21,517 nt of DNA from an uncultured Coprococcus sp. (GCA_900548215.1 URJI01000050.1:1-21517); one strand, 5' to 3'. Positions 7,802 through 15,024 are shown, counted from the stretch's first letter. The notes: generated by a model from the letters alone, not told the origin. Numbers and translations: made by a program.

Positions 7802-8824
7802 TTGGAAGATAAAGATAAAGTAAAGAAAACTAATGGTACGGTGAAGGCGTCAAAAGCGATGGTGAGCAAGGCGTCGATTGGCGGAGAAAGAAGACCGACA
7901 GACGGTAGTAAGACGCCTAGCGGAAGCCGTCCATCAAGTGGAAGCCGTCCATCAAGTGGCAGCCGCCCGGCAAGTGGCAGCCGTCCGGCAAGTGGCAGCC
8001 GTCCGGCAAGTGGCAGCCGCCCGGCAAGTGGGAGCCGTCCATCAGGTGGCAGCCGCCCGACAAGTGGGAGTCGTCCATCAGGCGGTGGAAAAGCTGCAAA
8101 AAGCCGCCCGAAGAGTGCAACAGAGCAGGAGAGAAGCCGTACAAGTACGGGGCGTCCTCTGGCAGGCAGCGCAGATACACGGAGCAGGACAAAGGACAGT
8201 ACAAGGCAAGCATCAAAGTCAAATAAGTCAGGCGCATCCTCAGCGGACTTACATAGAAAGAAAAAAAAGCAGACACCAAGGCTCAATGCGAAAAGGGTGC
8301 TGTTTGCAGCACTTATAGTTGGAATATTCCTTTCGGTTATCGTGACTGTAATCATGAGAGCGAATATGCTCAAGGTTAAGCAGATAGAGATGAAATACAA
8401 CATAGGGGATAGCTTTGATATAAGCAATTACTTTGAAGCGGACAGCAATGATGCGAAGCTGATATTTGACAACGACTCGTTCAATCCTACTGAACTTGGC
8501 GAATATACACTGAAGTTTACAGTCCAGAGAGGCAAGCTGAAAATGACAAAAAAGGGCACGATCAATGTTGTCGATGAGGTGAATCCATATATTGAAGGAC
8601 CGGATGATATAGATGTTGCTGTAGGACAGGAGATAAACTGGGGAGACTACTTCAATGTCACAGACAATGATCCTGATATACAGAGTAAACTGAAGCCGGT
8701 AAAGGAAGTGGATACAAGCACTGCCAGACCAGTGAGCGTTACGCTCACAGTTACAGACTGGGCAGGAAATTCATCATTGAAAAAGATAACTGTCAATGTG
8801 CTTAAGGATAATTTCTCCGAGTAG
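7802..8824 (+). CDS. membrane protein with SGSRP repeats and an Ig-like extracellular domain
   Basis: A 340-residue protein of unknown function. A very basic, disordered N-terminal part (about 165 residues) holds nine tandem hexapeptides of SGSRPx type (residues 40-93). One membrane helix follows (about 166-186, LFAALIVGIFLSVIVTVIM). The C-terminal domain of about 150 residues is beta-rich and looks like DUF5011/bacterial Ig-like repeats, with LGEYTLKFTV and TVTDWAGNSSLKKITVNV. The positive inside rule puts the repeats in the cytoplasm and the Ig-like part outside. I chose TTG 7802 as start because AGGGAGGT sits about nine bases upstream (7786-7793). ATG 7739 is in frame but has no ribosome binding site and would add 21 hydrophobic residues. 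A cell-envelope role is plausible but unproven. Confidence 0.75.
   Translation: MEDKDKVKKTNGTVKASKAMVSKASIGGERRPTDGSKTPSGSRPSSGSRPSSGSRPASGSRPASGSRPASGSRPASGSRPSGGSRPTSGSRPSGGGKAAKSRPKSATEQERSRTSTGRPLAGSADTRSRTKDSTRQASKSNKSGASSADLHRKKKKQTPRLNAKRVLFAALIVGIFLSVIVTVIMRANMLKVKQIEMKYNIGDSFDISNYFEADSNDAKLIFDNDSFNPTELGEYTLKFTVQRGKLKMTKKGTINVVDEVNPYIEGPDDIDVAVGQEINWGDYFNVTDNDPDIQSKLKPVKEVDTSTARPVSVTLTVTDWAGNSSLKKITVNVLKDNFSE
7919..8080 (+). repeat. nine tandem 18-bp repeats in coding sequence
   Basis: Nine in-frame 18-bp units encode S/G-G-S-R-P-S/A/T. The central copies (third to sixth) are nearly identical and use GGC, CGC and CCG codons; the outer copies drift (GGA, CCA, TCA). The GC content is well above that of flanking genes. 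Such arrays can change copy number by slippage without breaking the frame. Confidence 0.95.
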
Positions 8825-8881
8825 ATTTCTGATAACAGATTTATGGACAGTTTCTGGCAAGGTAAAATATCATGTGAAAAT

Positions 8882-8930
8882 AAAAACTTCATCGATGTGA
8901 TTTGCAGTGAATCATATCGATGAAGTTTTT
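8882..8930. terminator. bidirectional terminator between two convergent genes
   Basis: Bases 8882-8902 pair with 8910-8930 (21 bp, one G-U) around a 7-nt loop. Five A bases open the stem and five T bases close it, so it works on either strand. It serves the SGSRP protein (+) and the transglutaminase-like gene (-). Confidence 0.92.
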
Positions 8931-8940
8931 GTTGTATGTA

Positions 8941-10209
8941 TTATGAGATAGGCGGTTTTCTGAGCTGCTCGTCAAGCTCTGAATTATCAACCACAACTGT
9001 CTTTGCTTTTTTAACTTTCTCTTTCTTCTTTGTTGCATGCCTCTTGTGTATACGCTTTATAAGCGTAACTATTAAAAGCATGATCACACCGACGCTGATG
9101 AGAACTACTGACAGACCGTATCGGTCGAGGATCTTGTCTAAGATGTTGTAGCTCGAATTCTCCCACAATCCATCTGCCTTCAGATCTCCCTGTACCTTTT
9201 CCAGACAGTATTCTGTGCCGGTGCACTGGGGAATATTGGGAAGTCTTGATGTGATGGCGGTGAGGTTTGATGCCTGTTCGTCTGTCACGTTGAAGTATTT
9301 GTAGGAAAGTGCCTCTTTTCCTGTAGTCGTGACAGGATCGTCAAGACCTACATTGATCAGATACCATTCTCCTCCAAGGTATACAGCGTTCCAGGCGCAG
9401 TTGTTAATGCTGCCTTCATCCTTTAATTTTTTCTGTGTCTCCATGGAATCATCCAGAAGATCGGAGTTCTGACCTTCAATATATATACATGGGACATCGA
9501 TGGAATCCATGATGGCCTTGAAAGCCTTTGCGTATCCGTAGGATACCGCCGTCTGATACTTGGAGTTAAAGACTCCGTCTGCTGTGAAGGCGTATATGTT
9601 ATCCTGATTTCTGGATGTTATGTCTGATGAATAATATACCTTGTTGATCATTGCGTTGTGGATGAGGTACACTTTCTCATAATCCTTTGCGCTCTCATCA
9701 AGTGTTGCAACGTAGTTTCGTATAGTCATATCCAGATTGTTCTTGTAGATAGAACGGATATCGCCGTTGGCATAAAGCGAGTAACACTCTACGGTGAGTG
9801 AAGTGAATTTCAGTTCCCCGGATGACTCCTGATGATATTCGTAGTTATCTGACATCCAGAAATACTCTGGATGATCGGCAAGCACAGCGTTCACAACCTG
9901 TTTGAGACCATCCTCCCCGAGGACTTCCCAGTCCTTGTTGCTTACTGACAGTGTAAATGCTGTGTAGTATCCACCGTCCTGATACTGTGCAGTCTGCGTT
10001 GAATTGTGAAAGCTTGTGGCAGCATCATTGATCTGTTTGTATACAGTGCGGTATGCGCTGTTGTCAAATTGATCATAGAAATAAGTCTTGCCATTTACTT
10101 TGTCTGCATCGTTGCTGCTCCCTGAAGCATCGTCAGAGGCAAATGCTGAGATTGACATAGCAAGTGTCATGACCATTGCCAGCAATAGTGCAGTTATTCT
10201 CTTTTTCAT
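8941..10209 (-). CDS. secreted, membrane-anchored transglutaminase-like protein lacking the catalytic triad
   Basis: The 422-residue product has a signal peptide (MKKR, a hydrophobic core, AFA before SDD, about residue 24), a transglutaminase-like fold, a C-terminal membrane helix (about 365-384) and a basic cytoplasmic tail. In active bacterial homologues the core reads VCxGYAxAF, then HAWN, then VDVTWDDP. Here it reads AVSYGYAKAF (Ser223), NNCAWNAVY (Cys271) and LINVGLDDP (Asn286). Cys, His and Asp are thus replaced by Ser, Cys and Asn, while the scaffold around them is kept. A peptidase or cross-linking activity is unlikely; a binding or scaffolding role outside the membrane is inferred. 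The start at 10209 was preferred over 10242 because AAAGGAGAG precedes it. A possible -10 (TATACT) lies at 10250-10255. Confidence 0.82.
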   Translation of the reverse strand: MKKRITALLLAMVMTLAMSISAFASDDASGSSNDADKVNGKTYFYDQFDNSAYRTVYKQINDAATSFHNSTQTAQYQDGGYYTAFTLSVSNKDWEVLGEDGLKQVVNAVLADHPEYFWMSDNYEYHQESSGELKFTSLTVECYSLYANGDIRSIYKNNLDMTIRNYVATLDESAKDYEKVYLIHNAMINKVYYSSDITSRNQDNIYAFTADGVFNSKYQTAVSYGYAKAFKAIMDSIDVPCIYIEGQNSDLLDDSMETQKKLKDEGSINNCAWNAVYLGGEWYLINVGLDDPVTTTGKEALSYKYFNVTDEQASNLTAITSRLPNIPQCTGTEYCLEKVQGDLKADGLWENSSYNILDKILDRYGLSVVLISVGVIMLLIVTLIKRIHKRHATKKKEKVKKAKTVVVDNSELDEQLRKPPIS

Positions 10210-10306
10210 ACTGGAAACACTCTCCTTTTTTTGCATAAGCAAATCCCTTAGTATACTTCATATAATAATAACACATCGCATAGAAATTTGCTACAAATAA
10301 AAGTGG

Positions 10307-10336
10307 TTGTGTTTTGTAGAAACGAAAGTGTATAAT
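10307..10336 (+). promoter_or_regulatory. promoter of the DUF6472-type gene
   Basis: TTGTGT (10307-10312), 18 bp, then TATAAT (10331-10336), 31 bp before the start codon. The -35 is the same hexamer as in the 7673 promoter. The ribosome binding site GGGAGGAG follows at 10356-10363. Confidence 0.6.
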
Positions 10337-10367
10337 CGTATAAAAAGTATACGAAGGGAGGAGATTT

Positions 10368-10544
10368 ATGGCTTCCAATTGCGATATGTGTGCACACTAT
10401 GTGTACGATGAAGAAGATGATTTTTATGAGTGCCTGGTAAATATGGATGAAGATGACTTTGCCAGATTTATAGCAAGGGGGTACGACAACTGTCCATATT
10501 TTCAGCTTGATGATGAATACAAAGTTGTCAGACACCAGATGTAA
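10368..10544 (+). CDS. four-cysteine miniprotein, DUF6472-like
   Basis: A 58-residue acidic protein beginning MASNCDMCAHYVYDEE and containing ECLVNMDEDD and GYDNCPYF. Four cysteines (5, 8, 22, 42) in the order CxxC...C...C suggest one bound zinc or iron ion. It resembles the small DUF6472 proteins common in Lachnospiraceae; the match is from memory of their CDMCxxY and NCPYY patterns. The strong ribosome binding site (GGGAGGAG, five bases from the ATG) and a good promoter support expression. The function is unknown. Its stop lies two bases from the stop of the convergent ABC-F gene with no terminator between, so the two transcripts probably overlap. Confidence 0.82.
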   Translation: MASNCDMCAHYVYDEEDDFYECLVNMDEDDFARFIARGYDNCPYFQLDDEYKVVRHQM

Positions 10545-10546
10545 TG

Positions 10547-12361
10547 TTATTTTTCAAATGATTCTGCCAGCTCTGTGAGGTAGACATATCTGTCAAGCAG
10601 ATGATCCAGTTCTTCTTCAAGCTTTTCCTTACGAGCGGTTAGCTCGTTTAATTTGATGAAATCCGAGGCGGAGACGTTAATAGCGTCTTCAGTCTCAGCT
10701 ATTTCTTTTTCTTTGACTGCAATGTCATCCTCAATCGTTTCATATTCCCTTTGTTCATTATATGAGAATTTTTTCTTTGGCGAAGCCGAAGGTTTCTTCT
10801 TCTCTTTTTCTCTGCTGATCTGCAATTCGGATTTGACCGGGGCTGCAGTTGAAACTGCGCTGTTTGCAAATGATCCGTGGGTTATATAGTAATCGGTATA
10901 GCCGCCCTCAAATTGTGAGATGTGTCCATGCCCGTCAAATACAAGAAGTTTGCGGACAACTCTGTCGAGAAAATATCTGTCGTGGGAAACTGCTATAAGG
11001 ATTCCCTGGAATGAGTCCAGATAGTCCTCCAATATACAGAGCGTGGATATATCCAGATCATTTGTCGGCTCATCAAGGATAAGAACATTCGGCGATGAGA
11101 CCAGCACTTTCAGCAGATACAGACGACGCTTTTCACCTCCTGAAAGTTTTTCTATGCGCTGATGCTGCAAAGTTCCGTCGAACAGAAATCTCTCGCACAT
11201 GGTTGATGCTGACATGAGTCCTTCGGTTGTCTGTATATATTCTGCAGTTTCTTTGACGTAGTCCAGAACCTTCATGTTCGGATCAAGCGCTTCGTTCTCC
11301 TGTGAGAAATAACCAATCTTTACGGTATCACCTATATCGAGATATCCGCTGTCTGGCTTCGTGATTCCCGTGATGAGTTTCATGAGGGTGGTCTTGCCAC
11401 ATCCGTTGGGTCCCACGACCCCTATCCTGTCGGTGCGGAGAAAATTATATGAAAAATCTTTGATGACTGGTTCGTGGCGGTTAGGCCATGTTTTTGTAAC
11501 GCCATGAATCTCAACAGTTTTATTGCCGAGACGGCTTGCGATGGAGCTCATGGTGACGGATTGGGTCTCTTTGATAAGTTCCTCACTTGCAAGCTTTTCA
11601 TATCTCTGTATGTGCGCCTTCTGTTTTGTACTTCTTGCCCGGGCGCCTCTCTGCATCCATGCGATTTCTTTTCTGAGTATGTTCTGGTGTTTGCTCTGGG
11701 TTGCCAGAGCAATATTCTCCCGCTCTGCCTTGAGCATGAGATAACCCTCATAGTTGGTGTTGTAGCTGTAGGTTTTTCCCTTGTCGATCTCTACTATGCG
11801 GTTGCACACTTTGTCGAGAAAATATCTGTCGTGTGTGACCATGACAAGGGCGCCCCTGTAATTGTTCAGATAATCTTCCAGATACTCAGTCATGTCGTTG
11901 TCAAGATGATTTGTTGGCTCGTCGAGTATCAGTATGTCACAGCTTGATAAAAGAGCTGCAGCCAGAGCCACCTTCTTGCGCTGACCGCCTGACAAAGTGT
12001 TTACCATCAGACTTGTATCATCAAAACCGAGCCTGTGGAGAAATGACTTGGCATCTCCTTCTATACTCCATTTGTTTTCTTCGTTGGAGTTGGCAGTGAT
12101 AACATAGTCGTATATGCTGACTGTATCACTGAAATCCGGGGTCTGGGGAAGATAGCGGATGACTACGTTGGTACCCTTGGATACCTGTCCTTCGTCACAT
12201 TCATCGATACCTGAGATTATCTTGAGCAGTGTCGATTTGCCGGTTCCATTGACTCCGATCACCCCGATCTTGTCACCTGAGTTTACGGAGAAGTCCGCCT
12301 TGTCGAACAACACCTTGTCTGTATAAGCTTTTGAAAAATTTTTAATTGTGAGTAAGTTCAT
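10547..12361 (-). CDS. ABC-F family ATPase, Uup-type
   Basis: A 604-residue soluble protein with two ABC ATPase domains and no membrane segments, as in ABC-F factors that act on ribosomes. Domain 1 has Walker A GVNGTGKS (36-43), signature LSGGQ (123-127) and Walker B ILILDEPTNHLD. Domain 2 has GPNGCGKT (317-324), LSGGE (406-410) and LILDEPTNDLD. Between them lies the charged linker (about 210-265). The C-terminal 70 residues form a coiled coil (IEDDIAVKEKEIAETED onward), which places it nearer Uup than EttA or antibiotic-resistance types. A good promoter stands upstream, but the nearest Shine-Dalgarno-like AAAGGA is more than 20 bases from the ATG, and an in-frame stop excludes an earlier start. 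Translation may be weak or regulated. Confidence 0.93.
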   Translation of the reverse strand: MNLLTIKNFSKAYTDKVLFDKADFSVNSGDKIGVIGVNGTGKSTLLKIISGIDECDEGQVSKGTNVVIRYLPQTPDFSDTVSIYDYVITANSNEENKWSIEGDAKSFLHRLGFDDTSLMVNTLSGGQRKKVALAAALLSSCDILILDEPTNHLDNDMTEYLEDYLNNYRGALVMVTHDRYFLDKVCNRIVEIDKGKTYSYNTNYEGYLMLKAERENIALATQSKHQNILRKEIAWMQRGARARSTKQKAHIQRYEKLASEELIKETQSVTMSSIASRLGNKTVEIHGVTKTWPNRHEPVIKDFSYNFLRTDRIGVVGPNGCGKTTLMKLITGITKPDSGYLDIGDTVKIGYFSQENEALDPNMKVLDYVKETAEYIQTTEGLMSASTMCERFLFDGTLQHQRIEKLSGGEKRRLYLLKVLVSSPNVLILDEPTNDLDISTLCILEDYLDSFQGILIAVSHDRYFLDRVVRKLLVFDGHGHISQFEGGYTDYYITHGSFANSAVSTAAPVKSELQISREKEKKKPSASPKKKFSYNEQREYETIEDDIAVKEKEIAETEDAINVSASDFIKLNELTARKEKLEEELDHLLDRYVYLTELAESFEK

Positions 12362-12405
12362 ATATGATATGCGTTATTGGCAATCCTTTCGTATATTTGT
12401 AGTCT

Positions 12406-12434
12406 ATTTTAAATGCAGTAAACAGGTGAGTCAA
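12406..12434 (-). promoter_or_regulatory. promoter of the Uup-type ABC-F gene
   Basis: On the minus strand TTGACT (12429-12434), 17 bp, TAAAAT (12406-12411). Each box matches the consensus at five of six positions. The predicted leader is about 40 nt. Confidence 0.7.
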
Positions 12435-12624
12435 GGCGCATAAAATAATAAAAAAACTGACAAAAATTACTTGGAAGTTTACAACACACTCTTTGAATAA
12501 ATGCAAAAAATAAATGTAAAATTTGGTAAGTATAGCTAAAAAAACATCTGAAACACCTGTTTTACTTAATAAAAACAGGCTGATTGCACAAAAAGGTTTA
12601 CAATTTTAAAGTTTTGTAATTTGC
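12435..12624. other. AT-rich intergenic stretch without a gene
   Basis: I see no coding frame in this stretch between the ABC-F promoter and the first HPr-like gene. It contains an 8-bp stem (12556-12563 with 12572-12579, CCTGTTTT/AAAACAGG) without a T tract. It also holds a CACCTGTTTTAC sequence (12554-12565) that mirrors GTAAACAGGTG (12418-12428) inside the ABC-F promoter spacer. Confidence 0.5.
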
Positions 12625-12651
12625 AATTTATACTGGAAAGTAGTATAAATT
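12625..12651 (+). promoter_or_regulatory. perfect inverted repeat overlapping a -10 box, operator candidate
   Basis: AATTTATACT (12625-12634) and AGTATAAATT (12642-12651) are perfect inverted copies with a 7-base spacer. The left arm contains TATACT (12629-12634), a good -10 box; a weak -35 (TTAAAG, 12606-12611) stands 17 bp upstream. The repeat lies about 55 bp before the first HPr-like gene. It could be a repressor site or an RNA hairpin at the start of the leader. Confidence 0.5.
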
Positions 12652-12704
12652 GAACATTGATGACGTTCAGAGAAGAACTGTATTCAATGAATGGAGGTAA
12701 AAGT

Positions 12705-12953
12705 ATGATGGAATCAACAGATATCAAAGTAAAGCTTAATTCAGTAGATCAGGTTAGGCAGTTTGTAGAAACCATGAGAAAGTATGAAGGTGATGTAGAT
12801 GTATATTCCACAAACCAGAATTACCTTGTAGACGGAAAATCTATCCTTGGCGTATTCAGCCTTGGCCTTGATCAGGAACTTACAGTCAAATTCTACGATG
12901 GTGCATCTGAGTCGTTCATAAGTACATTACAGCCTTTTATGCTGGCGGCTTAA
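12705..12953 (+). CDS. HPr-like protein without the active-site histidine (Crh-like), copy 1
   Basis: An 82-residue protein with the HPr fold pattern. DGKSILGVFSLGL matches the Ser46 helix of Bacillus HPr (LKSIMGVMSLGI), and the serine falls at residue 46. The active-site loop GIHARPA is replaced by SVDQVRQ, so His15, the phosphate acceptor from enzyme I, is gone. In Bacillus, Crh likewise lacks His15 and keeps Ser46, and works in catabolite repression rather than sugar transport. A similar regulatory role is inference. The ATG at 12705 was chosen because GGAGG lies at 12693-12697; the frame is open back to 12657, but no ribosome binding site supports that start. A second, clearly related copy follows. 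Confidence 0.8.
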   Translation: MMESTDIKVKLNSVDQVRQFVETMRKYEGDVDVYSTNQNYLVDGKSILGVFSLGLDQELTVKFYDGASESFISTLQPFMLAA

Positions 12954-13016
12954 TATTGTATATAAAATGTAGATAAATAGAATATATTCCCAGCGAATTT
13001 TGGTGGGTGGTATGCA

Positions 13017-13046
13017 TTGACACACCGAACCGGAGAGTGTTAGAAT
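13017..13046 (+). promoter_or_regulatory. strong promoter of the second HPr-like gene
   Basis: A perfect TTGACA (13017-13022), 18 bp, then TAGAAT (13041-13046). The predicted leader is about 85 nt. Confidence 0.75.
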
Positions 13047-13061
13047 ATCTTTATAAGTGAG

Positions 13062-13105
13062 CAGATATCTGGATTGTCTGACTGAGATGTCAGCCGTGGT
13101 ATCTG
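13062..13105 (+). other. nested hairpin in the 5' leader of HPr-like copy 2
   Basis: CAGATA (13062-13067) pairs with TATCTG (13100-13105), enclosing CTGAC (13078-13082) with GTCAG (13089-13093). It lies within the predicted leader, 32 bp before the start codon. The stems are short, so a function is uncertain. Confidence 0.3.
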
Positions 13106-13137
13106 TAATATAAAAGAGATATTAGGGGGCGCAGCCA

Positions 13138-13371
13138 ATGCAGATTACAGAGATGAAAGCTAAAGTGAACACTATGGATGACATCAAGAAGTTTGTATCA
13201 TACCTGAATCAGTTTCCTAACGATGTTGATGTCTCATCAGCTCAGTATGTTGTAGATGGAAAGTCTATTTTAGGTGTGTTCAGTCTTGATCTTGAAAGAC
13301 CACTCACAGTTAAGTTTCACGGCGAAGTGGCACCAGAGCTTCAGGAGAAACTTGACGAGTTCAAGTGCTGA
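13138..13371 (+). CDS. HPr-like protein without the active-site histidine (Crh-like), copy 2
   Basis: A 77-residue paralogue of the preceding gene. Both contain VVDGKSILGVFSL or LVDGKSILGVFSL and then LTVKF. The regulatory serine is Ser43 here. The His15 loop reads NTMDDIKKF, again with no histidine. A ribosome binding site of weaker form (AGGGGGC) precedes the ATG. The gene has its own strong promoter and a strong terminator, so it can be expressed apart from copy 1. Phosphotransfer by the PTS is excluded by sequence; phosphorylation of the serine by an HPr kinase is possible but is not shown here, and no hprK or ccpA lies in the window. Confidence 0.8.
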   Translation: MQITEMKAKVNTMDDIKKFVSYLNQFPNDVDVSSAQYVVDGKSILGVFSLDLERPLTVKFHGEVAPELQEKLDEFKC

Positions 13372-13392
13372 TCATGTCGGTTACATAAGAAA

Positions 13393-13440
13393 ACAAATGA
13401 AAGCAGGCTGCAGATTTTTCTGCGGCCTGCTTTCGTTTGT
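13393..13440 (+). terminator. strong terminator after the HPr-like pair
   Basis: Bases 13393-13413 pair with 13420-13440 (21 positions, two G-U) around a 6-nt loop, with a GC-rich centre (GCAGGCTGCAG) and a T-rich tail. udp starts 61 bases later. Confidence 0.9.
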
Positions 13441-13501
13441 TCTTTGTAAAATGCTGTCAGATGGCTTGCGAAGAACAGAGTGAAACAGGAGGTTTGTAAT
13501 T

Positions 13502-14266
13502 ATGGTTTATGAGTCAGATCAGGGGTTGGAGTACCATATAAAAGTGAATGGAGACATGATAGGGAAGTATGTTATCATGCCCGGAGATCCTAAGCGGTGT
13601 GCACTTATAGCACAGTATCTTGATGATGCAAAACTGGTGGCGGACAGCCGTGAGTTTGTTACGTATACAGGTTATCTGGATGGAGAGAAAGTCAGTGTGA
13701 CGTCAACCGGAATTGGTGGTCCTTCGGCGGCGATAGCGCTTCAGGAACTGGCGCACTGCGGTGCGCATACATTTGTGAGAATTGGAACATGCGGCGGAAT
13801 GCAGACAGATGTGATCGGCGGTGATGTGGTGGTCGCAACAGGTGCTGTCAGGATGGAGGGAACGTCGAGGGAATATGCCCCGATAGAATATCCGGCTATT
13901 GCAGATCTGGATGTGGTGAATGCCCTTGTGACGGTGGCAAAGGATATGAACATCAGTGTACATACTGGAGTTGTTCAGAGCAAGGATTCTTTCTATGGAC
14001 AGCATTCTCCACTGAGTATGCCTGTGGGATATGAACTTGAGAATAAATGGGAAGCGTGGAAACGCATGGGGTGTAAGGCGTCTGAGATGGAATCAGCGGC
14101 ACTTTTTATAGTGGGATCATATCTCAGGGTACGTGTGGGCGCCTGCTTCCTTGTGGTTGCAAATCAGGAACGAGAGGCACAGGGGCTGGAAAACCCTGAG
14201 GTACATGATACCGATATGGCTATAAGGGTTGCGGTTGAAGCCATAAGAATGCTTATAAAGGGCTAG
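13502..14266 (+). CDS. udp: uridine phosphorylase
   Basis: This enzyme splits uridine with phosphate into uracil and ribose 1-phosphate in pyrimidine salvage. The 254-residue length is normal. Family motifs are MPGDPKR (phosphate site, 27-32), STGIGGPS (68-75), VRIGTCGG (92-99) and the ribose-binding EMESA (195-199). E. coli Udp has SSDTFYPG where this has SKDSFYGQ. A ribosome binding site AGGAGG (13487-13492) precedes the ATG. I found no clear promoter between the upstream terminator and the gene, so it may depend on read-through. The stop codon overlaps the stop of the convergent LOG gene. Confidence 0.93.
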   Translation: MVYESDQGLEYHIKVNGDMIGKYVIMPGDPKRCALIAQYLDDAKLVADSREFVTYTGYLDGEKVSVTSTGIGGPSAAIALQELAHCGAHTFVRIGTCGGMQTDVIGGDVVVATGAVRMEGTSREYAPIEYPAIADLDVVNALVTVAKDMNISVHTGVVQSKDSFYGQHSPLSMPVGYELENKWEAWKRMGCKASEMESAALFIVGSYLRVRVGACFLVVANQEREAQGLENPEVHDTDMAIRVAVEAIRMLIKG

Positions 14267-14829
14267 AATTTGAATACTCTGCCTATGTCTGTTTTGTAGT
14301 TTTCGATGTAATCAAGGATAGCATCGGCGTTGTCCATGACGGTGTATATCTCATTGGTGACAGGGGTCATGAAGCCTTTGTCAGCTGTTGCTTTCATCAT
14401 GGCCAGGAGATGGTCATAGAAACCGTTCTGGTTATATATGACTATCGCCTTACCGTGGCGTCCAAGCTGCTTCAGGGTCAGTATCTCAAAGAATTCCTCA
14501 AGGGTGCCTATACCTCCCGGAGTCACGATGAAGGCATCTGCCCTGTCCTCCATGATCTGCTTTCTCTCTCTCATAGTTTCTGTTGTTATGAGTTCGGTCA
14601 CGTCTTCAAACAGAATTCCATCTACATTGAAGAAAGATGGTGTCACACCTATGATGGAGCCGTTTTCGGAGTGTACACCACGGGCGACAGCCCCCATAAG
14701 TCCGTTGGCTCCTGCTCCGTATACAAGGGTGTGTCCCCTTTTTGCAAGTTGTCTTCCGAGATATTCAGTTTGTTCTATATAGGAGTGATCTATTGTGTTG
14801 CTTGATGCTCCGTATACACATATATTCAT
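14263..14829 (-). CDS. LOG family protein (TIGR00730 Rossmann fold)
   Basis: The 188-residue protein belongs to the LOG family. Its characterised members hydrolyse nucleoside 5'-monophosphates to base and ribose 5-phosphate, including cytokinin ribotides. The signature PGGIGTLEE (104-112) and the upstream MRERK (86-90) are complete, as is the N-terminal VYGASS and GAGANGLMG phosphate-binding region. GGAGG lies six bases before the ATG. The neighbouring uridine phosphorylase suggests a nucleotide-salvage context, but the genes converge and are not an operon. The true substrate is unknown. Confidence 0.92.
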   Translation of the reverse strand: MNICVYGASSNTIDHSYIEQTEYLGRQLAKRGHTLVYGAGANGLMGAVARGVHSENGSIIGVTPSFFNVDGILFEDVTELITTETMRERKQIMEDRADAFIVTPGGIGTLEEFFEILTLKQLGRHGKAIVIYNQNGFYDHLLAMMKATADKGFMTPVTNEIYTVMDNADAILDYIENYKTDIGRVFKF

Positions 14830-14963
14830 ATAAACCTCCGAATTGATGCGTTTACATCATAATATTATCATTTTGAGCAATTTAGTATCTAGTATAAAGA
14901 AAAAGTATATATTGTTAAAGCAGTATTTTGTAAAAAAACGTAAAAGTTTGGCTTAACAAAAAA

Positions 14964-15008
14964 ACACGGCGGTGAACCAGTCTGCAATGCAACTGGTCAT
15001 CGCCGTGT
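14964..15008 (-). terminator. terminator of the ACP/BtrH-like unit
   Basis: Bases 14964-14981 (ACACGGCGGTGAACCAGT) pair with 14992-15008, with one bulged A and one G-U. Read on the minus strand the hairpin is followed by a run of T (14957-14964 on the plus strand is A-rich), as expected for an intrinsic terminator of the minus-strand genes. Confidence 0.88.
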
Positions 15009-15024
15009 AGTTATGTTGTACAGA

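Noticed and set aside
7919..8080. CRISPR array
   Set aside because: The repeat units are 18 bp, directly adjacent without spacers, and in frame within a coding sequence.
7654..8427. Long open frames antisense to and out of frame with the SGSRP-repeat gene (minus strand to 8427, plus 7878-8318, minus 7917-8279)
   Set aside because: They arise because the 18-bp GC-rich repeat has no stops in several frames. They are low-complexity, lack ribosome binding sites and cross the terminator or promoter regions.
10248..10535. Minus-strand frames over the DUF6472-type gene
   Set aside because: The plus-strand 58-residue frame has a promoter, a strong ribosome binding site and a cysteine pattern; the minus frames have none of these.
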